From Sutcliffiella halmapala (GTDB lineage Bacteria; Bacillota; Bacilli; Bacillales; Bacillaceae_I): a stretch of 64,000 nucleotides of DNA. This document shows, one piece after another, positions 24,958-33,423 of this stretch. The stretch's first letter is position 1. Each line of letters begins with the position of its first letter. Location of the stretch: assembly GCF_002019665.1 (NCBI RefSeq), contig NZ_KV917375.1:2175175-2239174 (forward strand), read 5' to 3'. The notes below the pieces were generated by a model. The model did no database searches. It saw nothing but the letters and a program-made list of their open reading frames with translations, and was not told the origin of the DNA. Made by a program: the position numbers and the translations under genes.

Positions 24958-26085
24958 GTGTTGAAAAGGTTACTACTATTTTTTTGTTATGTAACCATTA
25001 TTGTTCTAGCATGGACTATTAGTTTTTCTGGTTCTAGTGTATTTGCTTTTGGTAATAAAACTGCTATCGGAGAATACGTGATACAAACGTCAATCGAGTC
25101 AGGCTATGAAACGGCCAATCCCTTACCTAAGAAAATAAGTAAGCAATTATCAAAAGGAAAATGGAGCACTATTACCTATCCCGTCCCTCCAACGGATACA
25201 TTTATTAGAATAAATGATGAGGTTACCTATGCAATAGATCATCAATTAAACATTTATGATAGGGACAAGAAAAAGCTACTGGCAAATATGCCAGAAAAAA
25301 TTAAAAAGCAGCTTTCGCAAGATATGAAAAAGCTACACAGTAAGCATTATGGCCAATTAGTTTCATGGAAGGATGCGAATAAGCTACTACCAAGATACAG
25401 TATATTTACAGTGCTAGATCTAGATACAGGACTTTCCTTTCAAGTTCAAAGAAGGGCTGGCTCCTATCATGCGGATGTCCAACCTTTAACTCATGATGAT
25501 ACGAAAAAGATGAAGGAGATTTATCGGGGTACTTGGAGCTGGGATCGAAGAGGGATACTTGTATTAACCGAAACAGGTCAAATTGCAGCTTCCATGCATG
25601 GTATGCCGCATGGACAAGGCGCTCTGAAAAATGGTTTCCCAGGCCATTTTTGTATTCACTTTCAAGATAGTATTACTCATAAGTCAAGGAAGATGGATCA
25701 CGCTCACTCGATTATGATAAAGAAAGCAGCAGGCGACTGGTTAGACTATACACAAAAACTGTCTCCCCAAGAAATAGTTGACGCAACAGTTATTGCTATT
25801 CACCAAAATGACTGGTTTATTTTATCATCCATCTTAGATGACAAAAATCGAGTTTTGCTCGAGAAATATAAGCCAGAATTAACAGAGATAGAATTAATAA
25901 AGAGATTATCTGATTTACCTGAATCGAGTGAATATGAAACGAAGCTTTCTTTTCCGATAACAGTAAAATTACACGTGCATCGTGACACGGGAACAGTAAA
26001 TAAAGTCGTAACATTTAACATCGTACGTCCTTCACTTGAAGAGCCGTGGACAATTGACTTAGAAAACTTAATCAAGCAATTGTAA
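24958..26085 (+). CDS. Secreted protein with HG...GHFCIHF motif
   Basis: 375-aa protein with an N-terminal signal peptide or anchor (about residues 4-32). No named family is assigned. The central domain (about residues 145-265) reads YSIFTVLDLDTGLSFQVQRR, then ASMHGMPHGQG and FPGHFCIHFQDS, followed by DHAHSIMIKKA. The HG...HxC arrangement recalls the active site of YkuD L,D-transpeptidases (HG...SHGC). TTG start with GGAGGCACCAAG. Convergent with the next gene. Confidence 0.6.
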   Translation: MLKRLLLFFCYVTIIVLAWTISFSGSSVFAFGNKTAIGEYVIQTSIESGYETANPLPKKISKQLSKGKWSTITYPVPPTDTFIRINDEVTYAIDHQLNIYDRDKKKLLANMPEKIKKQLSQDMKKLHSKHYGQLVSWKDANKLLPRYSIFTVLDLDTGLSFQVQRRAGSYHADVQPLTHDDTKKMKEIYRGTWSWDRRGILVLTETGQIAASMHGMPHGQGALKNGFPGHFCIHFQDSITHKSRKMDHAHSIMIKKAAGDWLDYTQKLSPQEIVDATVIAIHQNDWFILSSILDDKNRVLLEKYKPELTEIELIKRLSDLPESSEYETKLSFPITVKLHVHRDTGTVNKVVTFNIVRPSLEEPWTIDLENLIKQL

Positions 26086-26119
26086 AAAAATAGAGGAGAG
26101 AGGTTCCTCTATTTTTTTG
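26083..26119. terminator. Bidirectional terminator
   Basis: AAAAAAATAGAGGA and TCCTCTATTTTTTT arms around a six-base loop, between converging genes. Confidence 0.85.
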
Positions 26120-26612
26120 ATGAATTCTTAATTATTTCAATCGGAATTTTAGTGATAGAAATATTGGTTTCTTTTGGTATTCTAATTTCGACAATTCCAC
26201 TTTTATACTTCGCTACTGTCCCGTTTGACTTGACGATGCATGGCAATTTCAAGCTTTGTTTATGCCCGTTATGAGGAACATTTTCAATAAAGCAAGTGGT
26301 AGAATCGTGATATGTTTTTAACTCGCCTAGTTTTTCTTCTGATGAGAGTGGGAAACGAATGATAACTTCTTCATGTGTTTCAAATATGCTTGCTTCAAAG
26401 TCTGTCTTCCGTTTATTCTTTTTCTTTGCTTGAACTTTATTTAATAAGTCAAAGGATTGCTCAAAAAAGTCTGTCGAATGAAACATTTGTGACGTTTGCG
26501 GTAATTTCCCTCCCATTGCTTTCTTCATCCAGCCATCTACATCGGATTGCTTAAAAATATCATCCTTCATATAATCCTTTGGGAAAGGGAACATTTTGTT
26601 CCATGGAAACAT
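26109..26612 (-). CDS. Hsp20/alpha-crystallin-like protein
   Basis: 167-aa protein. A Phe/Met/Pro-rich N-terminus (MFPWNKMFPFPKDYM) is followed from about residue 70 by a divergent alpha-crystallin domain: FEASIFETHEEVIIRFPLSS, then QSLKLPCIVKSNGTVAKYKSG and VEIRIPK. The usual final A-x-x-x-x-G-V-L core is altered. Similar proteins occur in Bacillus spores (CotP-like), but this assignment is tentative. AAGGAGATCAAC precedes the ATG. Confidence 0.6.
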   Translation of the reverse strand: MFPWNKMFPFPKDYMKDDIFKQSDVDGWMKKAMGGKLPQTSQMFHSTDFFEQSFDLLNKVQAKKKNKRKTDFEASIFETHEEVIIRFPLSSEEKLGELKTYHDSTTCFIENVPHNGHKQSLKLPCIVKSNGTVAKYKSGIVEIRIPKETNISITKIPIEIIKNSSKK

Positions 26613-26704
26613 TAGTTGATCTCCTTTGTTTTTTATTTTTAGTTTATTCCAAATTATATTGGATGGTTATATGAAGTTTGCTGAACTTATAAAATAGTCG
26701 AGTC

Positions 26705-26759
26705 TTGACGTACCTAGAATATTTCTTTATACTGAAAATATCTCGAATTCAAGATAAAA
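26705..26759 (+). promoter_or_regulatory. mhqD promoter with MhqR-like operator
   Basis: TTGACG (26705), 17 bases, TATACT (26728-26733) form a strong sigma-A promoter. Immediately downstream, at 26739-26759, ATCTCGAATTCAAGAT is a near-perfect inverted repeat matching the MhqR operator (ATCTCGAA-T-TCGAGAT type) that represses quinone-stress genes in B. subtilis. Confidence 0.8.
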
Positions 26760-26779
26760 ATGAAGTGAGGTATAACAAA

Positions 26780-27385
26780 ATGACAATGAAGCATATTTTT
26801 AAAAAAGGTTCAGAAAAAACGCTCTTACTTCTCCATGGAACAGGTGGTACAGAGACAGACCTTTTACCAATAGCTGAGATGATAGATCCAGAAGCATCTG
26901 TGTTAAGTGTACGAGGAAACGTATTAGAAAACGGAATGCCACGGTTTTTCAGAAGACTTTCTGAAGGCGTTTTTGATGAAGAAGACCTTATTTTTCGCAC
27001 AAAGGAACTAAACCAATTTATTGAAGAATCAGCAATCAACTATGATTTTAAGCGCGAAGAATTAGTAGCCGTAGGGTATTCAAATGGTGCTAACATTGCG
27101 GGTAGCTTATTGTTTCATTACCAGAATAGCTTAAAGGGTGCGATTTTATATCATCCGATGGTACCAAGAAGAGGGATTACCCTTCCAAACTTAAGTGCCA
27201 CTCCGGTATTTATTGGCGCAGGAAAAAATGATCCAATCTGTCCAGCATCAGAAACAGAAGATTTACATGACCTGCTATCAAAAGCGCAAGCACAAGTTCA
27301 AGTCCACTGGGAATACCAAGGCCATCAACTAACACACTCAGAAGTCACTGCATCGAAAGAATGGTACAATCAATATATTAAATAA
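26780..27385 (+). CDS. mhqD: Carboxylesterase/phospholipase-type hydrolase MhqD
   Basis: Alpha/beta hydrolase of the YodD/MhqD carboxylesterase family. It has LLLHGTGGTETDL (about residue 15), the nucleophile in VGYSNGANIAG (Ser about 104), GAGKNDPICP (Asp about 153) and a His in YQGHQLT (about 184). MhqD belongs to the methylhydroquinone and catechol stress regulon; its exact substrate is unknown. The operator described upstream supports the same control here. The ATG at 26780 follows AGTGAGG; the longer frame from 26705 would begin inside the promoter. Confidence 0.85.
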   Translation: MTMKHIFKKGSEKTLLLLHGTGGTETDLLPIAEMIDPEASVLSVRGNVLENGMPRFFRRLSEGVFDEEDLIFRTKELNQFIEESAINYDFKREELVAVGYSNGANIAGSLLFHYQNSLKGAILYHPMVPRRGITLPNLSATPVFIGAGKNDPICPASETEDLHDLLSKAQAQVQVHWEYQGHQLTHSEVTASKEWYNQYIK

Positions 27386-27390
27386 TACTG

Positions 27391-27430
27391 AAAAGGGAAT
27401 GACCTACTGCACGGTCATTCCCTTTTATTA
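27391..27430 (+). terminator. Terminator of mhqD
   Basis: AAAAGGGAATGACC and GGTCATTCCCTTTT arms with a T run. Confidence 0.9.
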
Positions 27431-27561
27431 TAGAGTAGGAAAGAAAAAATGCTCTAGGGAAAGACATTCTAGGAAGGGTAGTGACGTCCAGCGCCTTGGC
27501 TCTTAAATCTGTTCGTAGCATGGCGGATGAAAAAGTCGAACGTCAAAGAATCCCCCGTCTA

Positions 27562-27692
27562 CCCTGTAGATTGAAGTGGAAGGTGTGAGACTCCTGCGGG
27601 AAGTAGCGTTTTGTGGAGACCCCGCAGGCAAAGCCGAGGAGGCTCCACAAGCGCCCCGCGATCGCTGCCACCTGCAACGGAGATCAACAGGG
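27562..27692 (+). repeat. Dispersed structured repeat, copy 2
   Basis: Begins CCCTGTAGATTG and ends AGATCAACAGGG. The core GACTCCTGCGGGA, GTTTTGTGGAGACCCC, GAGGAGGCTCCACAAGCGCCC is shared almost word for word with copy 3 (60481-60606). The upstream CCCGTCTA matches the flank of copy 1, and TATTTTCAGGGTAGCC follows 27 bases later. The rest of the 27.43-27.83 kb gap is repeat flank; no gene is seen. Confidence 0.8.
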
Positions 27693-27832
27693 AGTCTAAC
27701 AGGCAACCTACTTATTTTCAGGGTAGCCTATTTATTAAAAAGCAAGCAAACCATTTCGCATTTACAGTAAAGTTATTATAAACTATTAATAGGAATAATT
27801 GATGTAGCAATAAATTCAAGTTGGAGGGTTAT

Positions 27833-28174
27833 ATGAAGCTTATTGATCAAACAATTGTGCAAGCCGAATTAGATAAGCTAGCAAATGTAGACGTCTTTCT
27901 ACATTTAGAAACAACCAATGGGGCCTATGCAGGCCATCATAATACTGGCTTACCAGTAGGAGCATTTATTAGAAATGTTCAACTGAAATTTGAAAGAGGG
28001 AAAATAATAGGATTAAATCCTTTTCGAGTAGGCTTAAAGCTAGAACATGGATGGGTTTATGCTGAGGGTGTAACACATTATGAAATTGACGAAAAAGAAC
28101 GATTATTGCTTGCTGGCTTAAATCCAGAAGGGAAGCTTGCGGTGGCGCTTCAAATAAGTAAAGAGCCTTTTTAA
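27833..28174 (+). CDS. yojF: YojF family protein
   Basis: 113-aa protein of the DUF1806/YojF family, with HLETTNGAYAGHHN and VGAFIRNVQLKFERGKI. It directly precedes bshB2, as yojF precedes yojG in B. subtilis, so a role linked to bacillithiol synthesis or to the deacetylase is likely but unproven. The ATG at 27833 follows TGGAGGG. Confidence 0.85.
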   Translation: MKLIDQTIVQAELDKLANVDVFLHLETTNGAYAGHHNTGLPVGAFIRNVQLKFERGKIIGLNPFRVGLKLEHGWVYAEGVTHYEIDEKERLLLAGLNPEGKLAVALQISKEPF

Positions 28175-28211
28175 AATCGGTTTTTTACTCTCGGGAAAAG
28201 GAGAGATTACG

Positions 28212-28877
28212 ATGCAATCAGAAAAGCATGTTTTAGTTATATTTCCACATCCAGATGATGAGGCATTTAGTTCATCGGGTACTATTAAACTTTTTACTGA
28301 AAGTGGAGTTCCTGTTACATATTTATGTGGAACACTTGGACAGATGGGCAGAAACCTTGGGAATCCATTGTTTGCTAACCGTGAAACATTGCCAGAAGTA
28401 AGAAAAAAAGAACTAATCGATGCTTGTAACGTTATGGGGATTCAAGACTTACGAATGCTTGGATTACATGATAAAACACTTGAATTTGAAGACGAACAAT
28501 ATTTAGCAGATATCATAGAAAAAGTATTACATGAAATAGAGCCAAGTCTTATCTTAACCTTCTATCCAAAGCATGGGGTACATCCCGATCATGACGCTAT
28601 GAGTAATGCGGCGGCAATTGCTGTAGCCCGATTACCAAAAGAAACTAGACCTACTATATATGGAAAAGCAATTTTGAAAAACAGTGTCGATCTCATCGGT
28701 AAGCCGGATATCGTCATTGATATTAAAACGGTAGCAGAAGACAAACTAAAAGCTATAAAAGCTCACACATCGCAAACAAGTGGCTGGGTCGAATTAATGG
28801 AGCAACAATTAAAGGAAAGTTCCCCGGAAATTGAAGACTGGCTATATCGCGAGACATTTTGGACGTATCACGTTTAG
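28212..28877 (+). CDS. bshB2: Bacillithiol biosynthesis deacetylase BshB2
   Basis: Zinc-dependent LmbE/PIG-L-type deacetylase that removes acetyl from GlcNAc-malate in bacillithiol synthesis. It has the metal motif FPHPDDE (about residues 11-17), the second GVHPDHDAMS (about 117-126) and ETFWTYHV at the C-terminus. B. subtilis YojG (BshB2) is the second, partly redundant enzyme beside BshB1. GGAAAAGGAGAG precedes the ATG; it follows yojF by 37 bases. Confidence 0.9.
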   Translation: MQSEKHVLVIFPHPDDEAFSSSGTIKLFTESGVPVTYLCGTLGQMGRNLGNPLFANRETLPEVRKKELIDACNVMGIQDLRMLGLHDKTLEFEDEQYLADIIEKVLHEIEPSLILTFYPKHGVHPDHDAMSNAAAIAVARLPKETRPTIYGKAILKNSVDLIGKPDIVIDIKTVAEDKLKAIKAHTSQTSGWVELMEQQLKESSPEIEDWLYRETFWTYHV

Positions 28878-28900
28878 AATTTAAAGTAGACAACTATGCA

Positions 28901-28960
28901 ATGCAAAGAAAAGTTGCACCATGGAGGATGAAAACGTGGGCACCTTATTTTCAGGGTAGT
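28901..28960 (+). repeat. Repeat-flank module
   Basis: GCAAAGAAAAGTTGCACCAT-GGAGGATGAAAAC and CTTATTTTCAGGGTAG recur at 41889-41923 and 41860-41878 in the gap before the ABC transporter, and the last part also beside copies 1 and 2 of the dispersed repeat. Confidence 0.55.
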
Positions 28961-28963
28961 TAG

Positions 28964-28996
28964 GAACTGTCGAGATTGTTTCGGCAGTTTTTTTTT
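28964..28996 (+). terminator. Terminator downstream of bshB2
   Basis: AACTGTCG and CGGCAGTT arms (one G-T pair) with nine Ts. Confidence 0.8.
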
Positions 28997-29049
28997 ATGA
29001 ATTAAAAAGCTTAACTTTCCTAAAGAGGAGGTGTAACATTTCGAAGTCA

Positions 29050-29080
29050 TTTGGACAGATGAGATAATCTGTCCTTTTTC
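29050..29080 (+). terminator. Second terminator before paaK
   Basis: GGACAGAT and ATCTGTCC around a six-base loop, then TTTTTC. An AGGAGGTG at 29025 before it has no usable start codon. Confidence 0.8.
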
Positions 29081-29109
29081 TGTAATTTTAATAATTTTCT
29101 GATAATATA

Positions 29110-29145
29110 TTGACTTTTGTCCAGTAGAACGTTATTTTAATTGTG
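29110..29145 (+). promoter_or_regulatory. paaK promoter with partial PaaX-like operator
   Basis: TTGACT, 17 bases, TATTTT. The -10 is overlapped by AACGTT-ATTTT-AATTG, i.e. CGTT-N5-AATT, matching six of the eight defined bases of the CGTT-N5-AACG palindrome seen exactly at 30601. Confidence 0.5.
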
Positions 29146-29230
29146 AATATACTATATTACAAAATGCAATATAACGAAAAAAAATCGTCATACTCTTAGG
29201 TGATAGTAAAAAAATAAGGTAGGTGTTAGT

Positions 29231-30550
29231 TTGATTCTTCATGATATTGAAACTGTAACACAAGCAACGATGGAGAAAGTTCAGCTACAACGATTAAAAG
29301 AAACCTTACACCATGTTTACCTGAATGTACCTTTCTATCAAAAACATTTTACAGAACAGATGATTACCCCAAATGATATAACAGTACTTCAAGATATTCG
29401 AAATCTTCCTTTTACAACCAAAAATGATTTAAGAGAACATTACCCGTTTGGCTTATTCGCCGTAAAAAAAGACGAAATTGTCAGACTGCACGCCTCATCA
29501 GGAACAAGTGGTAAACCAACTGTAGTGGCATATACTAAAGCGGATATTGATATGTGGAGTACCATAGTGGCAAGAGCGATTGCAATTGGTGGAGGACAAC
29601 CAGGAGAACTATTGCATAATGCATATGGCTATGGACTATTTACTGGAGGACTCGGTCTCCATTATGGAAGTGAGCGTTTAGGAATGATTACCGTTCCAGT
29701 ATCTGGAGGGAATACAATTAGACAAGTGCAATTACTAGAGGATTTTAACCCATCTGTTATTTGTGGAACGCCATCCTATGTATTAACAATCGCTGAGAAA
29801 ATGGAGGAATGGGGAAAGGATCCTGCTACAACTTCATTAAAATATGGAATATTTGGAGCGGAACCGTGGTCAGAGGAAATGAGAAATACGCTTGAAACGA
29901 AGCTAAATATTAAAGCTTGTGATATTTATGGTCTTAGTGAAGTAATCGGACCAGGTGTCGCAATGGAATGCCATGAAGCGCAAGATGGCCTACATGTTGC
30001 AGAAGATCACTTCTTAGTGGAAGTAATTGATCCTAAAACTCTTGAGAATCTACCATATGGAGAAGAAGGCGAGCTCGTTTTTACGAGTTTAACAAAAGAG
30101 GCGATGCCGATTATTCGCTATCGTACGGGAGATTTAGCTTCGATTCGAAAAGAAAAGTGTCTATGTGGAAGAACGACACTAAAAATGTCTCGTATTAAAG
30201 GAAGAGTTGACGATATGCTGATAATTCGTGGTGTCAATATTTTTCCGACTGAAATTGAGCATCATCTTTTAAAAATAGAAGAGCTGACACCTCACTATCA
30301 ATTATTTCTAACTAAAGAGCAAAATTTAGATTGTCTAGAAGTAAAGGTTGAAATCAAAGAAAGTCTTGTATTAGAGATGGATCAACTTTCTTTACATGAA
30401 AAAATGAATACACTCTCTCGAAAAATAGAGCGTGTAATAAAGAGTAATTGTTATGTATCTGTTCGTGCAACAGTTGTTATACCAAGGACAATTTCCCGTT
30501 CAGAAGGGAAAGCCGTAAGGATTATCGATCAAAGAATTCCTACAAAATGA
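29231..30550 (+). CDS. paaK: Phenylacetate-CoA ligase PaaK
   Basis: Adenylate-forming ligase converting phenylacetate, ATP and CoA to phenylacetyl-CoA, the entry step of the paa pathway. It has the phosphate-binding loop HASSGTSGKPTVVAYT (about residue 88), YGLSEVIGPG (about 233), the hinge YRTGDLASI (about 297) and the C-terminal KGRVDDMLIIRGVNIFP. The length (439 aa) is typical. TTG start preceded by AAGGTAGGTG. It stands 87 bases before paaA, which has its own promoter. Confidence 0.95.
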   Translation: MILHDIETVTQATMEKVQLQRLKETLHHVYLNVPFYQKHFTEQMITPNDITVLQDIRNLPFTTKNDLREHYPFGLFAVKKDEIVRLHASSGTSGKPTVVAYTKADIDMWSTIVARAIAIGGGQPGELLHNAYGYGLFTGGLGLHYGSERLGMITVPVSGGNTIRQVQLLEDFNPSVICGTPSYVLTIAEKMEEWGKDPATTSLKYGIFGAEPWSEEMRNTLETKLNIKACDIYGLSEVIGPGVAMECHEAQDGLHVAEDHFLVEVIDPKTLENLPYGEEGELVFTSLTKEAMPIIRYRTGDLASIRKEKCLCGRTTLKMSRIKGRVDDMLIIRGVNIFPTEIEHHLLKIEELTPHYQLFLTKEQNLDCLEVKVEIKESLVLEMDQLSLHEKMNTLSRKIERVIKSNCYVSVRATVVIPRTISRSEGKAVRIIDQRIPTK

Positions 30551-30569
30551 AATTTCAGAACTTTCAGAG

Positions 30570-30618
30570 TTGATAAATGTATAACATTATATTATAATTT
30601 CGTTAAATAAACGTTATA
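30570..30618 (+). promoter_or_regulatory. paaA promoter with proposed PaaX operator
   Basis: TTGATA (30570-30575), 17 bases, TATAAT (30593-30598): a near-consensus sigma-A promoter. Directly after the -10 lies the perfect dyad CGTT-AAATA-AACG (30601-30613), which would overlap the transcription start and block it when bound. Confidence 0.75.
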
Positions 30619-30637
30619 GAAATAGGAGGCGGCGACA

Positions 30638-31606
30638 ATGACAAACTCACTTTCGTTTGACCGCTTAACAGAAGAAGAGAAACATCAGCTTTTTATGAAA
30701 CGTATAGAGGCTGGTGAGAAGATAGAGGCAGACGATTGGATGCCTGAAGAATATCGGAAAACCTTAATAAAATTAATCAGTATGCACGCCATCAGCGAAA
30801 TAATGGGAGCGCTTCCAGAGAAAGAGTGGGTGCCTAAAGCACCGACCTTAAAGAGGAAACTTGGCATCATGGCAAAGGTACAGGATGAAATGGGGCACGG
30901 TCAGCTTTTACTAAGAGTTGCAGAGGATCTTATGGTTCCTTATGGAAAAACAAGAGAAGAGATCATGCAAGATTTATTTTCGGGAGATTTAAAGTTTCAT
31001 AATGTTTTTCATATGGAAGCACCAACTTGGGGAGATGCTGGTTTAATCGGTTGGTTAGTAGATGGTGCAGCGATTATCTCTCAAACAAATATGTTAGATG
31101 CATCTTACGGTCCATATGCACGAGCCTTAAAACGAATTTGTGCTGAGGAAGTGTTTCATGCTCAGCATGGAGAAGCGATTATTATGGCACTTGCAGAAGG
31201 AACCGAAGAACAAAGAGCGATGATACAAGATTCCGTTGACCGTTGGTGGGAAGCACTATTAATGTTCTTTGGTCCAGCAGATGCGTCAACAACAGGAACA
31301 TCTAAGCAAGATATCACGATGAAATATAACATCAGAACAAAGAGTAACGAGGAACTTAGACAGGACTTTTTTACAAAATACGTACCGCGAGTATTGTCCT
31401 TAGGTCTAACAATACCTGACGAAACGATGCATTATAGTGAAACAGAGCAAAAGTGGATCTATCAACAGCCTGACTGGAACCGTTTTAAAGAGATTATTAA
31501 AAACAATGGTCCTAAATCAAAAGACCGTTTACGTCTTCGCGTTATCTCTCACGAAAATAATGCATGGGTCCGAGAAGCTTTAAGCTCCGAGACAAACGCA
31601 CGCTAG
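30638..31606 (+). CDS. paaA: Phenylacetyl-CoA epoxidase catalytic subunit PaaA
   Basis: Di-iron oxygenase subunit that epoxidises the aromatic ring of phenylacetyl-CoA. The ferritin-like iron ligands are visible as two E-x-x-H pairs, VQDEMGHGQ (about residue 80) and EEVFHAQHGE (about 171). The length (322 aa) is typical. AGGAGGCGGCGAC precedes the ATG. First gene of a paaABCD cluster. No paaE reductase is found next to it or elsewhere in the window. Confidence 0.96.
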   Translation: MTNSLSFDRLTEEEKHQLFMKRIEAGEKIEADDWMPEEYRKTLIKLISMHAISEIMGALPEKEWVPKAPTLKRKLGIMAKVQDEMGHGQLLLRVAEDLMVPYGKTREEIMQDLFSGDLKFHNVFHMEAPTWGDAGLIGWLVDGAAIISQTNMLDASYGPYARALKRICAEEVFHAQHGEAIIMALAEGTEEQRAMIQDSVDRWWEALLMFFGPADASTTGTSKQDITMKYNIRTKSNEELRQDFFTKYVPRVLSLGLTIPDETMHYSETEQKWIYQQPDWNRFKEIIKNNGPKSKDRLRLRVISHENNAWVREALSSETNAR

Positions 31607-31621
31607 AAAGGAGGAGCTTAG

Positions 31622-31969
31622 TTGAGTCACAAAGGATTTTACCAAGAATTTGAAGTATTTAGTAAAAGATCCCACAATTCCCCCATGCAATATCAATTTA
31701 GCTTACTGGCACCAAATGAAGAGCTAGCACTTGTAATGGCACAGGAAAATTTCATGCGCCGTGAGCCCGTAGTTGATATCTGGGTAGTAAAACGTGACAA
31801 CATCAGAAAAATGACGCAAGAGGAACGTGAAACCTTACAAAGAATAGATAACAAAGAATATCGGAACACAAAAGGCTATGGCTATTTAAAAAAGAAATGG
31901 CGTCATTATGAACAAGAAATGTTAGACGAAAAGGAAATCATGTCGTGGGGAGGGAAGTTAAAGAAATGA
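31622..31969 (+). CDS. paaB: Phenylacetyl-CoA epoxidase subunit PaaB
   Basis: Small scaffold subunit bridging PaaAC heterodimers. It has FEVFSKRSHNSPMQYQFSL, then MAQENFMRREPVVDIWVVKR, diagnostic of PaaB. TTG start after AAAGGAGGAGC. Its stop overlaps the paaC start (ATGA). Confidence 0.92.
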   Translation: MSHKGFYQEFEVFSKRSHNSPMQYQFSLLAPNEELALVMAQENFMRREPVVDIWVVKRDNIRKMTQEERETLQRIDNKEYRNTKGYGYLKKKWRHYEQEMLDEKEIMSWGGKLKK

Positions 31970-32787
31970 ATATAACATCTGTAGAGGAAGCAAAAAAAGA
32001 CTCTGCCTATTATAAGGCCCTAACCCAATTATTATATCAACTTGCAGATGATGATTTTATTATAGCCTTCAGAGGGTCGGAATGGCTTGGCCTTGCCCCA
32101 CATATAGAGGAAGATGTTGCTTTTTCTTCTATCAATCAAGATACAATGGGTCATTCCGCGATGTTTTATCAATTGTTAGAAGAGCTTGGGGAAGGGGACA
32201 TGGACGCACTGGCACATGCGCGAAAAGCAGATGAGCGAGTAAATGCTGTTCTTTTGGAAAAAGTAAACGGCCCAGGTAACTATCTTATAGAACCTAAATA
32301 TGATTGGGCCTTTGCCGTAGTGAGGCACTATTTTTATACACAAGCCAAAAAAATAAAAATAGAATCACTAAAAAATTCTTCCTATGAGCCTTTAAAGCAT
32401 GTAGCGATTAAAGTCAATATGGAGCTATACTACCATCTGCTACATTGGAAAACGTGGTTTACCCAGCTTTGTCTAGCAAATGGAGAAGCAAAAACTAGAA
32501 TGAAAGCTGCTATTGAGACGGTCCTTGATGATTTTGAAGGAGTGCTATCTCAAGGACCAGAAGCGGCAACGATTTCTCAATTCGGTCTAATTGGCAGAGA
32601 AGATAGGATACGTCAACAATTCATCACCATCATGACCGAAGTCTTTGAAAAGGTCGAATTAACCTTCCCTGCTCAAATGGGATTGAAAAGTGGTGATGGC
32701 CGCAAAGGGCAACACACCAAAGATTTAGAAGAAGCTATATTAACATTAGGTGAAGTATATAACAGTAACCCAACGGCTACTTGGTAA
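31966..32787 (+). CDS. paaC: Phenylacetyl-CoA epoxidase structural subunit PaaC
   Basis: Non-catalytic ferritin-fold partner of PaaA. It has RGSEWLGLAPHIEEDVAFSS (about residue 35) and the H-V-A-I-K-V-N-M-E-L-Y-Y-H segment (about 140). The ATG at 31966 shares ATGA with the paaB stop and has GGGAGGG 10 bases upstream, so I prefer it to the GTG-type start 21 bases earlier. Confidence 0.92.
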   Translation: MNITSVEEAKKDSAYYKALTQLLYQLADDDFIIAFRGSEWLGLAPHIEEDVAFSSINQDTMGHSAMFYQLLEELGEGDMDALAHARKADERVNAVLLEKVNGPGNYLIEPKYDWAFAVVRHYFYTQAKKIKIESLKNSSYEPLKHVAIKVNMELYYHLLHWKTWFTQLCLANGEAKTRMKAAIETVLDDFEGVLSQGPEAATISQFGLIGREDRIRQQFITIMTEVFEKVELTFPAQMGLKSGDGRKGQHTKDLEEAILTLGEVYNSNPTATW

Positions 32788-32793
32788 AGAGTA

Positions 32794-33354
32794 ATGGAAA
32801 TAGAAAATACACGTACAATAATACAGGAGCCCTTTTACTCAAAAATAAGGAATGATGCAAACATGACGGATAAAGCAAACCTACTTCGAGTATGGGAAAA
32901 ACTCCAATCAGTGAAAGACCCTGAAATTGACTCTGTCAGCGTAGTCGAATTAGGGATGGTAGATGAAGTAAAGGTAGTTGGAGATACCGTAACAATAAAA
33001 ATGCTTCCAACATTTATGGGCTGTCCAGCACTGGATATAATTAGAAAGAATGTAGAAAAAGAGATAGCTAGTCTAGCAGTTTTTGAATTAGTGGAAGTGA
33101 AATTCATTTACCAGCCTCCCTGGACTTCTGATCGAATTACTGAAGAAGGAAGAGAAAAACTAAAGGATTTTGGTATTGCCCCTCCACCAATTATGGATGA
33201 ATCGGGAGAATGGCATGTAGACTGCCCGTATTGTGGCTCCACCTATACAACATTAGAAAACATTTTTGGTCCTACAGCTTGTAGAAGTATCCTATATTGC
33301 AAAGGCTGTAAAAATCCATTTGAAGCAATGAAGCCTATTTCAACATTAATGTAA
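32794..33354 (+). CDS. paaD: PaaD, Fe-S/zinc maturation factor of the epoxidase
   Basis: N-terminal MIP18/DUF59 domain (VKDPEIDSVSVVELGMV, about residue 40, and MLPTFMGCPALDII with Cys, about 70). The C-terminal zinc ribbon reads CPYCGS, then CRSILYCKGC. Required for an active epoxidase in other bacteria, probably for its reductase or Fe-S supply. The first ATG (32794) is given. An ATG at 32863 with AAGGAATGATG upstream gives 163 aa, closer to other PaaD lengths, and may be the true start. Confidence 0.9.
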   Translation: MEIENTRTIIQEPFYSKIRNDANMTDKANLLRVWEKLQSVKDPEIDSVSVVELGMVDEVKVVGDTVTIKMLPTFMGCPALDIIRKNVEKEIASLAVFELVEVKFIYQPPWTSDRITEEGREKLKDFGIAPPPIMDESGEWHVDCPYCGSTYTTLENIFGPTACRSILYCKGCKNPFEAMKPISTLM

Positions 33355-33423
33355 ATTTAGGTATTAAAGCTTTTTAGAGATAACCTCTATTAGGCTTACT
33401 ACATATTAAAAGGAGAGATAATC

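Noticed and set aside
27503-27770. Frames on both strands at the copy-2 repeat
   Set aside because: They lie in the GC-rich repeat, lack ribosome sites and encode no recognisable protein.
29021-29075. AGGAGGTG ribosome site before paaK as the start of a leader peptide
   Set aside because: Only an ATT codon lies at the right distance and the frame is ten codons long; it is more likely a remnant.
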